DNA from: Deltaproteobacteria bacterium
GTDB lineage: Bacteria > Myxococcota > JACRCW01
Direction of reading: 5' to 3'
Assembly: GCA_016218805.1 (NCBI GenBank)
Contig: JACRCW010000168.1
Location: 1 to 64,000, forward strand
DNA length: 64,000 nt
Below the pieces are notes generated by a model, which worked only from the letters and a program-made list of their open reading frames with translations, searched no databases and was not told the DNA's origin. Below, one piece after another: positions 1 through 9,085 of the stretch; positions within the stretch are counted from its first letter, which is position 1; the number at the start of each line of letters is the position of its first letter. The position numbers were made by a program, and so were the translations under genes.

Positions 1-79
1 CCGAACTCGGAAGTTAAGCCCGTCAGCGCCAATGGTACTGCACCCTGCGGGTGTGGGAGAGTAGGACGCCGCCAGATCC
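1..79 (+). rRNA. rrf: 5S ribosomal RNA, 3' part
   Basis: The window opens inside a 5S rRNA gene. The stretch CCGAACTCGGAAGTTAAGCC is the conserved loop B/helix III region, and GTGTGGGAGAGTAGGACGCC is the conserved 3' half. About 40 bases of the 5' end lie outside the window. The exact 3' end (about 77-80) cannot be fixed because its pairing partner is missing. It is presumably the last gene of an rrn operon transcribed rightward. Confidence 0.95.
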
Positions 80-93
80 TTCCTCGCTTCACC

Positions 94-141
94 AAACGCC
101 CTGGGCCCTTTCATTTGGTCCCAGGGCGTTTGCCTTTTCTT
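94..141 (+). terminator. Rho-independent terminator of the rRNA operon
   Basis: A perfect 12-bp inverted repeat (AAACGCCCTGGG at 94-105 and its complement at 120-131) encloses a 14-nt loop. It is followed by a T-rich tract (TGCCTTTTCTT). It sits 15 bp after the 5S gene, so it most likely ends the rRNA operon and insulates sucCD from it. Confidence 0.9.
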
Positions 142-243
142 ATTCCACCCCCAACCGGATCCGCACGCGCGCCGGGACCGCGGATGTCGCCCGCCGGGCG
201 CAACCGTGGTCTTCACCGCGCCGTTCTCTCGACGGAAAAACGC

Positions 244-272
244 TTGACCCCGCTCTCCGCGGCGACCTATGG
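244..272 (+). promoter_or_regulatory. Candidate sigma-70-type promoter for sucCD
   Basis: TTGACC at 244-249 matches a -35 box at five of six positions. After a 17-bp spacer, CTATGG at 267-272 is an acceptable -10 for a high-GC genome. This would put the start of transcription near 279 and give a 5' leader of about 50 nt before sucC. Prediction by eye only. Confidence 0.4.
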
Positions 273-327
273 CACGCCCCTCTGACGTACACGGCCCGCC
301 CGCGGGCGGGCCTTCGCAGGAGTCTCC

Positions 328-1494
328 ATGAAGGTGCATGAATACCAGGGCAAGGAGATTTTCCGCCGGTTTGGCGTGGCCGTGCTGGAAGGCCACTTGG
401 CCACCACCGTTGATGACGCCGTCGCCGCCGCCAGGAAGATCGGGAAATACCCGGTGGTCGTGAAGGCGCAGATTCACGCCGGCGGGCGCGGCAAGGGCGG
501 CGGCGTGAAACTCGCCAAGACTGAGGATGAGGTCCGCGCGCACGCCAAGGCCATCCTGGGCATGCAGCTGGTCACGCACCAGACCGGTCCCAAGGGCCAG
601 AAGGTCCGCAAGCTCTTCATTGAGGCCGGCTGCAACATTGCCCGCGAACTGTACCTGGGCCTGCTCCTGGACCGCGAGAGCTCCCGCCTCACCTTCATTG
701 CCTCCAATGAAGGCGGCATGGAGATTGAGAAAGTGGCCGAGGAGACGCCGGAGAAGCTCCTCAAGGTGCAGGTGGATCCCGCCACGGGTCTCAGTCCGTT
801 CCAGGTCCGCCAAATGGGGTACTTCCTCAAGCTGGACGGCCCCGCCATGAAGTCCGCCATGAAGTTCCTCCCCGCGCTCTACAAGGCGTACGGGGAAATG
901 GACTGCACACTGGTGGAGATCAATCCGCTCGTTGTCACCAAGGAGGGCGAGCTGGTGGCCCTGGATGCCAAGGTGAACTTTGATGACAACGCGCTGTACC
1001 GCCACCCGGACGTGGAGGAGATGCGCGACCCCGACGAGGAAGACGCCAAGGAGAACGAGGCCAAGAAGTATGACCTCAGCTACATATCCCTGGACGGCAA
1101 CGTGGGCTGCATGGTCAACGGCGCCGGCCTGGCCATGGCCACCATGGACGCCATCAAGTTCTTTGGCGGCGCGCCGGCCAACTTCCTGGACGTGGGCGGC
1201 GGCGCCACCCAGGACAAGGTCACCGCGGCTTTCAAGATCATCCTGTCCGACCCCAATGTGAAGGCGGTGCTGGTCAACATCTTTGGCGGCATTGCCAAGT
1301 GTGACGTCATTGCCGGGGGCGTGGTGGGCGCGGCCAAGGAAGTGGGCCTCAAGGTCCCCCTGGTGGTGCGGCTGGAGGGCACCAACGTGGACCTGGGCCG
1401 CAAGATCCTCAAGGACAGCGGCCTGCCCATCACCTCCGCCGAAGGCGTCCGCGACGCCGCCGAAAAGGTCGTCAAGGCGGCGGCGTCCGCCTGA
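328..1494 (+). CDS. sucC: Succinyl-CoA synthetase (ADP/GDP-forming), beta subunit
   Basis: Beta subunit of the TCA-cycle enzyme that converts succinyl-CoA to succinate with substrate-level phosphorylation in the cytoplasm. The 388-aa product has the family's usual length. It begins with the hallmark MKVHEYQGKEIFRRFGVAV. The ATP-grasp region follows (KAQIHAGGRGKGGGVK near residue 50; EINPLVVT near 198). The C-terminal CoA-ligase-type domain carries DVGGGATQDKV and NIFGGIAKCDV. A GGAG ribosome-binding site precedes the ATG by about 7 nt. sucD follows after 44 bp, so the two subunits are co-transcribed. Nothing unusual is seen. Confidence 0.98.
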   Translation: MKVHEYQGKEIFRRFGVAVLEGHLATTVDDAVAAARKIGKYPVVVKAQIHAGGRGKGGGVKLAKTEDEVRAHAKAILGMQLVTHQTGPKGQKVRKLFIEAGCNIARELYLGLLLDRESSRLTFIASNEGGMEIEKVAEETPEKLLKVQVDPATGLSPFQVRQMGYFLKLDGPAMKSAMKFLPALYKAYGEMDCTLVEINPLVVTKEGELVALDAKVNFDDNALYRHPDVEEMRDPDEEDAKENEAKKYDLSYISLDGNVGCMVNGAGLAMATMDAIKFFGGAPANFLDVGGGATQDKVTAAFKIILSDPNVKAVLVNIFGGIAKCDVIAGGVVGAAKEVGLKVPLVVRLEGTNVDLGRKILKDSGLPITSAEGVRDAAEKVVKAAASA

Positions 1495-1538
1495 AGGTCC
1501 CGTTTCGCGAAACTCACCGAATTGGAAGGAAGACAGTC

Positions 1539-2417
1539 ATGGCCATCATGGTGAACAAGGACACGCGGGTGATCGTGCAGGGCATCACCGGCGACGCGGG
1601 CAGCTTCCACGCCAAGCAGATGGTTGCCTACGGCACCAAGCTGGTTGGCGGCGTCACGCCCAACAAGGGCGGCACCTTCTTCAACGCGGACAAGGCGAAC
1701 ATCCCGATCTTCAACACCGTTCGCGACGCCGTCAAAGAGACCGGCGCCCAGGCCACCGTGGTGTATGTGCCGCCGCAGTTTGCCGGTGATGCCATCCTGG
1801 AGGCGGTGGACGCCGGGCTGGACCTGGTGGTCACCATCACGGAGGGCATCCCGGTGATGGACATGGTGAAGGTCAAGCGCGCCATGGCGGGCAGCAAGAC
1901 GCGCCTGCTGGGCCCCAACTGCCCCGGCGTCATCACCCCGGATGAATGCAAGATTGGGATCATGCCCGGCCACATCCACAAGCGCGGCCACGTGGGCGTG
2001 GTCAGCCGCTCGGGCACGCTCACCTATGAAGCGGTGCACCAGCTCACGCAGCTGGGCATTGGCCAGTCCACGTGCGTGGGCATTGGCGGGGACCCGGTGA
2101 ACGGGACGGACTTTGTGGACGTGCTCAAGATGTTCAACGAGGACCCGGATACCAACGCCGTCATCATGATCGGTGAAATCGGCGGAAACGCGGAGATCCG
2201 CGGCGCCGAATACATCAAGAAGCACATGAAGAAGCCGGTGGCCGGGTTCATAGCCGGGCGCACCGCCCCCCCGGGGCGCCGCATGGGTCACGCCGGCGCC
2301 ATTGTGTCCGGCGGCAAGGACACCGCGGATCACAAGGTGCGGGTGCTGACCGAGGCCGGCGTGAAGATTGCGCCCACGCCCGCGGACATGGGCACCACGC
2401 TCAAGAGCATGCTCTGA
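1539..2417 (+). CDS. sucD: Succinyl-CoA synthetase, alpha subunit
   Basis: Alpha subunit of succinyl-CoA synthetase; it carries the CoA-binding Rossmann domain and the phosphohistidine intermediate. At 292 aa it is full length. The N-terminal VIVQGITGDAGSFHAKQM is the CoA-binding signature. LLGPNCPGVITP lies mid-protein. The active-site His is in GRRMGHAGAIVSGG at about residue 251. The ribosome-binding site is GGAAGG about 10 nt before the ATG. It is the second gene of sucCD. The hut operon converges on it with only 7 bp between the stop codons, and no obvious hairpin separates the two. Confidence 0.98.
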   Translation: MAIMVNKDTRVIVQGITGDAGSFHAKQMVAYGTKLVGGVTPNKGGTFFNADKANIPIFNTVRDAVKETGAQATVVYVPPQFAGDAILEAVDAGLDLVVTITEGIPVMDMVKVKRAMAGSKTRLLGPNCPGVITPDECKIGIMPGHIHKRGHVGVVSRSGTLTYEAVHQLTQLGIGQSTCVGIGGDPVNGTDFVDVLKMFNEDPDTNAVIMIGEIGGNAEIRGAEYIKKHMKKPVAGFIAGRTAPPGRRMGHAGAIVSGGKDTADHKVRVLTEAGVKIAPTPADMGTTLKSML

Positions 2418-2424
2418 GCGGAAT

Positions 2425-3660
2425 TCAGGCCAATCCCAGCGCCGGATCCCGCCACACCAAGCGGCCGCCTTTCACGACGGTGGCCACCGGTTGGCCCGCC
2501 ATTTCATAGAGCAGCGCTTCCGGGTCACGCTGGCGCAGCACCACCGCGTCACACGGCGCGCCCACGTACAGCCGCCCCAGGTCCGCGCGTCCCACGGCGC
2601 GCGCGGCGGCGCGGGTGACGGCGCTGATCGCTTCGTCCACGTTGAGGCCGTAGAGCTACACCGCCAGCGTCCCCGCCAGCGGCAGGTGCGAACACGGGCT
2701 GGACCCCGGGTTGAAATCCGTGGAAACCGCCACCGGCACACCCGCGTCCAACAGGGCGCGGCCCGGCGCGGTCTCGCGGTGGCCCAGGAACACCTGCGCG
2801 GTGGGCAGCAGCACCGCCACCGTGCCGGACTTCTTGAGCGCGTCAATCCCCGCCGCGGACGCGTGGTCCAGGTGGTCCGCGCTCGCCGCCCCCAGCTCCG
2901 CGGCCAGCTCCGCGCCCCCGCCCGACGACAGCTGGTCCACGTGCAGCTTGATGCCCAGCCCGTGCCGCCGGGCCGCCTCCGCCACCCGCCGCGCCTGTGC
3001 GGGCGTGAATGCACCCTTTTCCACGAACACGTCCGCGAATTTCGCCAGCTTTCCTTCCTCCACCTGCGGCAACATCTCGCCGCAGACGACGTCAATGTAC
3101 CGATCCGGATTCTCCAGGAATTCCGGCGGGACGGTGTGCGCGCCCAGGAACGTGGGCACCAATTCCACCGATTGCATGGCGCCCAGCACGCGCACCGCGC
3201 GGAGGATCTTCAGCTCGTCCGCCAGCGTGAGCCCGTACCCGGATTTCACTTCGCACGTGGTCACGCCGTGGTGCAGCAGCGTGTGCAGGCGGGGCAGGGC
3301 CAGGTCCACCAGCTCAGCTTCCGTGGCGGTCCGCGTGGCGCGCACCGTGGTCACAATGCCGCCGCCCTCCGCAGCAATCTCCGCATACGTGGCCCCGCGT
3401 GACCGCCGCGCATAGTCCTTCACCCGGTTGCCGGCGAACACCAGGTGCGTGTGCGCCTCAACGAGGCCCGGCAGCACGGCGCCGCCGCGCGCGTCCACCT
3501 GCGGCGTGCCCGGCGGGATGGCAGGGAGATCCTTCTCCGGCCCCAGCCACGTCACCAGGTCATCCGCGGCGACGAGCGCGGCGTGTTCCATCCGCCCCAG
3601 CAGGTCGCTGCCGGAGGGCTCCAGGGTGCACAACACGCCGATGTTGCGGATCACGAACAT
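2425..3660 (-). pseudogene. hutI: Imidazolonepropionase with internal amber stop
   Basis: HutI hydrolyses 4-imidazolone-5-propionate to N-formiminoglutamate in histidine degradation. The amidohydrolase signatures are intact: VEAHTHLVFAG (metal-binding HxH), EVKSGYGL, ADHLDHAS, and STDFNPGSS carrying the metal-ligand Asp. The frame is interrupted at codon 335 by TAG (plus-strand 2656-2658). It then continues in the same frame with LYGLNVDEAI for 76 more codons, ending GGRLVWRDP as expected for the family. Without the stop the product would be about 411 aa, the normal length. All catalytic residues lie before the stop; the lost part is the last helices and the C-terminal half of the beta-sandwich. 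It is the last gene of the hut operon. Either a recent nonsense mutation, a sequencing or assembly error, or readthrough. Confidence 0.9.
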
Positions 3661-3675
3661 GGTCGGACTCCGTCG

Positions 3676-4716
3676 TCACTCGGGCAGCGCGGGAACGGAC
3701 TCCAAAGGCGCGGTCTCCGGCGGGACCTGCAGCGGGTCCGCGGGGATGGCCGGGTCTTGCGGCGGGGCCGGCGGCGGGGCGGGCGGGGCCGGCGCCGCGG
3801 GCTTCTCCTCAACCGGCGGCGCGGGTTCCGGCGGGGGCACGGGGGCCGCCGCGGCGGCCCGCTCGGCGCGCTGGCGCTCCTTGAGCGCGTCATCGGCCAG
3901 GGCCTTCTTGGCGGCGGCGGTCTCCTCCGCCCAGGTCCGCGCGTCCCGCCATTCCTGCAGCGCGGCGCCCAGATGCCACGCCGCCACCGCGCCCAGCGGG
4001 GCCAGCAGGGCAAACGCGGCCAGCGTGCCTGCCATGGAGAATTCGCGCACGGCAAGGTTGCGGCCGGTGCGGTCTGCGGGCCACAGGATGACCAGCGTCC
4101 CCATACCGCCCGCCGCCACCGCCATCCCCGCGACGGCGAGGGTGGCGGCGGCGGGTGCGAGGATGCGGCGCTCGCTCATGAAACCCAGGCCGCCCACGCA
4201 CACCGCGGTGGCCGCCGTCCCGACGGTGATCCCGGCGAGCAGTGGCATCACCCCGCCGACGGGCACGCGCGGGTGCGCCAGCGTTGCGGCGGGCCGGTCC
4301 AACGTGCGTGCCAGCAGGGCCGCGCCACCGGCGGCGCCCAGCGCCCCCGCGGCGCCCAGGACGGAGCAGCCCAACTGCGCCGCCGCCAGCCACCCGCGCT
4401 GCCCCACGGCGAGCGGAACCGTGTGTCGGTTGACGTCGGTGACATCCGGACGCCTCAGCGGGGCGCGTGCCGCTGGCGCTGGGACCGCAGCGCGGCGCCG
4501 CGGGGCCTTGGCGCGCGGGGCGGGGGCCGGCGTGGGCGCGCGCTTGGGGACAGCCTTCTGCTTGCGTGGCGCCCGGCGCCGGCGCGGCGTGGGTTTGGCG
4601 GGGGCCGGATCGTCGTCGGACGGCGTATCGGCCGGGGGCGGCAGCGGGGCTGCGTCTGGCGCCTGGCCGTCGGCCAGCAGCGCCACGGAGAGCAGCATGG
4701 AGAGGGCGCCGTTCAC
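3676..4716 (-). CDS. Pro/Ala-rich membrane protein in hut operon (unknown function)
   Basis: Not recognised as a known family. The predicted 346-aa product starts at a GTG whose GTGA overlaps the stop of the gene upstream, which suggests translational coupling. After a short hydrophobic N-terminus (MLLSVALLADG), a Pro/Arg/Lys-rich tract occupies about residues 20-80. Four or five hydrophobic segments follow (about residues 100-250), including GVMPLLAGITVGTAATAVCV. The C-terminus is a charged Ala/Lys/Arg stretch (EETAAAKKALADDALKERQ) ending in a Pro/Ala-rich tail. Layout resembles its upstream neighbour: basic Pro-rich arm, then membrane helices. It sits 15 bp before hutI. A role in histidine or urocanate handling is only a guess from position. 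Confidence 0.75.
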   Translation of the reverse strand: MNGALSMLLSVALLADGQAPDAAPLPPPADTPSDDDPAPAKPTPRRRRAPRKQKAVPKRAPTPAPAPRAKAPRRRAAVPAPAARAPLRRPDVTDVNRHTVPLAVGQRGWLAAAQLGCSVLGAAGALGAAGGAALLARTLDRPAATLAHPRVPVGGVMPLLAGITVGTAATAVCVGGLGFMSERRILAPAAATLAVAGMAVAAGGMGTLVILWPADRTGRNLAVREFSMAGTLAAFALLAPLGAVAAWHLGAALQEWRDARTWAEETAAAKKALADDALKERQRAERAAAAAPVPPPEPAPPVEEKPAAPAPPAPPPAPPQDPAIPADPLQVPPETAPLESVPALPE

Positions 4717-5623
4717 CGTGGAACTCCGCTGCGACGCCGGCGCGGGGCCTTGTCGGCGGGCGCGGGACGGGAAGGCGTGACGGCGGGCTCGGCCGATTCG
4801 CCGCCGCGCGCCCAGGCGGCCACCGCGTAGGCTGCCGTGCCCGCCAAAGGAGCAAGGAACACCACCGCGAGGGTCGCCGTGAGGACGTTGAGCGCGAGGG
4901 CCCAATCGGTGCCCCGGATGAGGGGCAGGCCGGTGTCCAGCCGGATGGGTGAACGCACGGTGATGGTGGCTTGGGAGGGGGCGGGCGCCCAACGCAGGAA
5001 GATGGCCGCAGCCACCGCGCCACCGACCAGCAGCGCGACGACGTCCACCAGGGCGATGGCCGCTGCCGCGGCGCCCACCGCCAGCAGGTCCTCGTCCCCG
5101 AAGTAGCCCGTGAGCCCCAGGCCCGTGGTGGCCGCCAGCGTGTGCAGCGGGAGCACCATCAGGAAATGCAGCCCCATCCCCAGCGCACCGAACAGCGGGT
5201 TTCCCAGGATGCTGCATGCCAGCAGCGCCGGGCACGCGAACGCGCCACACACCACTGCCACCGCGCCCGTCACCGCGCCGGCCAGCGCCTGCACGGAGGT
5301 GCGCCGCGCACGTTCCGGCCCGGTCATTCCGCTGCGTTCACGCAGCGGGTCCCCCAGGGGCTCCGGCGGGGCCGGGACAATGACCTTTCCCGTCTTGTCA
5401 CGCCTCGCCGCGGCGCGCGGCTTCTCCGGGCGCGGCGGCACCGGCTTCACCGGCGCCGCTGGCGCACCAAAGACCTTCCGCTCCCCGTCGTCACTGGCGG
5501 CGGGCGGCGCTTCCGGCTCCTCCAGCGCGCGTTCCGTCCCCGCGGCACCCGAGTCCTGGGCGCGCACGCCCGGCACGGCGGCGCACAGCGCCCCCAGCAC
5601 CAGCAGGACCCGGACGCCGCGCG

Positions 5624-5627
<4 letters not shown>
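4713..5627 (-). CDS. Exported Pro-rich membrane protein in hut operon (unknown function)
   Basis: A 304-aa product with a clear signal peptide (MTRGVRVLLVLGALCAAVPGVRAQ, probable cleavage after VRA). A Pro/Lys/Arg-rich stretch to about residue 100 follows. Then come four hydrophobic segments between about residues 110 and 275 (for example AVTGAVAVVCGAFACPALLA), and a basic tail ending RRRRSGVPR. The ATG start overlaps the hutU stop as ATGA, and its own stop overlaps the next gene as GTGA, so the trio is tightly coupled. No transporter or enzyme motif was recognised. It could assist membrane placement of another protein; this is speculation. Confidence 0.75.
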
Positions 5628-7282
<1,655 letters not shown>

Positions 7283-7403
7283 GTGGGGTCTCTCCTCGGG
7301 ACAAAGAACGGAAGGGGCAGCCTCCTACCACAGCCCGTGGGCGGGCACATTGACGCCGGCCCCGGACCCGGCGGACAACGTGGCTCCCACTTGGGAGGTC
7401 CTC

Positions 7404-7910
7404 ATGCCGTACTGCCCCAGCTGCTACAGCGAATACCGCCGCGGCTACTCGGACTGCGCGTCGTGCAAGGTCCCCCTCGTCGAGAAGCTGGAAGACGCGC
7501 TGGAGATGGGCGAGGCCGAACAGGCCACCTACTTCCAGGACAAGTCCGTGGTCATGGTCACCCAGGGCGGCATTGCCACCGTCCTGGAGGTGCGGGACAT
7601 CCTGGAGACCGGTGGCTGCCCGTGCCGCATCCGCCCCGTTGAGGGCTCCGACGACATGCCCCCCGTGGCCCAGCTGTTCCGGCTGGACATCGTCGACACG
7701 GACCTGGACAAGGCGCGCGCCATCCTGGGCAACCGCTGGAAGGAATCCCTGGCCAAGGAGGGCGTCACCGCCGCCGCCACGGAGAAGGAAGCCGTGCTGG
7801 CTGACGGGTCTGAGACGGAGTGCCCCGCGTGCAGCACGCGCTTCACGCCCAAGGACACCAAGAGCGCCGAATGCCCGGAGTGCGGCCTCTTCCTGGGAGT
7901 CCCCGGGTAG
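7404..7910 (+). CDS. Double zinc-ribbon protein with DUF2007-like core
   Basis: A 168-aa product starting at the ATG preceded by GGGAGG. A zinc ribbon lies at each end: CPSCYSEYRRGYSDCASC at residues 4-21 and CPACSTRFTPKD followed by CPECG near the C-terminus. The middle (YFQDKSVVMVTQGGIATVLE onward) pairs a value-of-sequence check with a gating statement about low-specificity information (RPVEGSDDMPP). Its alpha/beta pattern resembles the DUF2007 putative signal-transducing fold, a weak assignment. Transcribed divergently from hutU, and 46 bp before the radical SAM gene, so the two may be co-expressed. Catalytic function is unlikely; a binding or adaptor role is inferred. Confidence 0.8.
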   Translation: MPYCPSCYSEYRRGYSDCASCKVPLVEKLEDALEMGEAEQATYFQDKSVVMVTQGGIATVLEVRDILETGGCPCRIRPVEGSDDMPPVAQLFRLDIVDTDLDKARAILGNRWKESLAKEGVTAAATEKEAVLADGSETECPACSTRFTPKDTKSAECPECGLFLGVPG

Positions 7911-7956
7911 GATAGGAACCCACCTTGGGTGGGGGACGGAACCAAACCGCCACACA

Positions 7957-9021
7957 ATGCGTGGTGGTTCAAAAAAGACCTCCTTGACGCATGTTCAGGC
8001 GAGTGACACCTTCTCGCTCGTGAACGGCGCGCTTCCCCTCTTGCGAACGGATCCTTCCCGGCACGGGATCCTCCAGCCCATCAGCGGCTGCGGTGAGGCG
8101 CAGGTGGGCATGGACGTGGCGGAGGGGTGCGCGGCCACGTGCATCCACTGCACGGGCGGGTTGGCGGGTGACAAGTATGGTCAGCCAACGGCGCCCGTGG
8201 TGGAGCGGGAAGCCGGCGCCAAGGTGTCACGCGAGCTGGAAGCGTTGGCGGGCGTGGGCCGGCGGCCCGCGCGGATCCGTCTGGGCGTGGTGAGCGATCC
8301 GTTCCTGCCGGATCCCAAGGTGCTGGCGGCCACGTGCGAGGTGCTGGCGGCGGCGTTTGACGGCGGGGTCCCCGTTGAGATCCATACGCGCAGCATGGTC
8401 CCGGAGGCGGTGCTTGGGCTGCTCAAGACGCATCCGCACATGGTGCACGTGGTGATGGGCGTGATGGGGATGCGGGACAGCGCGGCGCGGGTCTATGAAC
8501 CGTCCCTGCCGCCACCGCTGGGCCGCCTCAAGGGCCTCCGGCCGCTGATGGCGGCGGGGATTCCCGTGACGGTGCGCGTGGAACCGCTCATCCCGCTGGT
8601 CAATGACACGGAGGCGGACTTGGAGGAGCTGTTCAGCGCGGTGGCCAAGGTGGGCGTGAAGCGCGTGGAGCTGGCGTATCTGCAGCTGACGCCGGACACC
8701 GCCAAGAGCCTGTCCCGCGGGTTGCCGCGCATGCACCGGGAGATGCTCAAGGGGTTGTTTGGGCAGGAGCCGTGGCGCGAAAGCCCGCAGGGGACGCGCA
8801 AGCTGCTCCCCCGCATGCTCAGGGACGCCGGCTATGAGCGCGCGCTGGAAAGCGCCCGCCGCGTGGGCCTGTACGCTTCCGTTTGCGCGACCGTGGATCC
8901 CGACGTGAAGGGGGCGCGGGTCTGCCACCGCGCGCTGGGGGATGCGCCGGTGGTCCCGGCGGCCCGCAAGTCCACGCCGCCGGTGGCGGCCACCCAACAG
9001 CTCGGCCTGTTCAAAGGCTGA
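7957..9021 (+). CDS. Radical SAM protein, spore-photoproduct-lyase-like
   Basis: Product of 354 aa with the radical SAM cluster motif CAATCIHC (CxxxCxxC) near residue 58, preceded by the GxDVAEGC context typical of the spore-photoproduct-lyase-like / Rv2578c-type subgroup. Downstream are strand motifs IRLGVVSDPFLPDP and VRVEPLIPLVNDTEADLEEL, matching the SPL-like TIM barrel. The C-terminus ends QLGLFKG, which resembles a beta-clamp-binding pentapeptide. Chosen start: ATG 7957. A TTG at 7984 is an alternative, since the ribosome-binding site is weak for both. The substrate is unknown; DNA-lesion or nucleic-acid processing is suggested by family and tail. The upstream zinc-ribbon gene may be in the same transcript. 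Confidence 0.85.
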   Translation: MRGGSKKTSLTHVQASDTFSLVNGALPLLRTDPSRHGILQPISGCGEAQVGMDVAEGCAATCIHCTGGLAGDKYGQPTAPVVEREAGAKVSRELEALAGVGRRPARIRLGVVSDPFLPDPKVLAATCEVLAAAFDGGVPVEIHTRSMVPEAVLGLLKTHPHMVHVVMGVMGMRDSAARVYEPSLPPPLGRLKGLRPLMAAGIPVTVRVEPLIPLVNDTEADLEELFSAVAKVGVKRVELAYLQLTPDTAKSLSRGLPRMHREMLKGLFGQEPWRESPQGTRKLLPRMLRDAGYERALESARRVGLYASVCATVDPDVKGARVCHRALGDAPVVPAARKSTPPVAATQQLGLFKG

Positions 9022-9085
9022 TAGCCGTCCATCAAGCCCGCAGGCAGACCCGCCGGCGCTTGGAGGCGGCGGGTGCCGCGGCCGC

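Noticed and set aside
2656..2658. Genome-wide reassignment of amber to an amino acid (pyrrolysine or other)
   Set aside because: Several ordinary genes in this window end at TAG, so TAG is a stop here. There is no pyl gene in the window.
3428..4830. Long plus-strand open frames opposite the hut-operon membrane proteins
   Set aside because: The minus-strand genes form an overlap-linked operon between two recognised hut genes. The plus frames give Arg/Pro/Gly-rich low-complexity sequence.
7919..7933. Short hairpin (CCCACC-TTG-GGTGGG) just after the zinc-ribbon gene
   Set aside because: The 6-bp arms with a 3-base loop and no T tract do not make a convincing terminator. It may be chance in GC-rich DNA.
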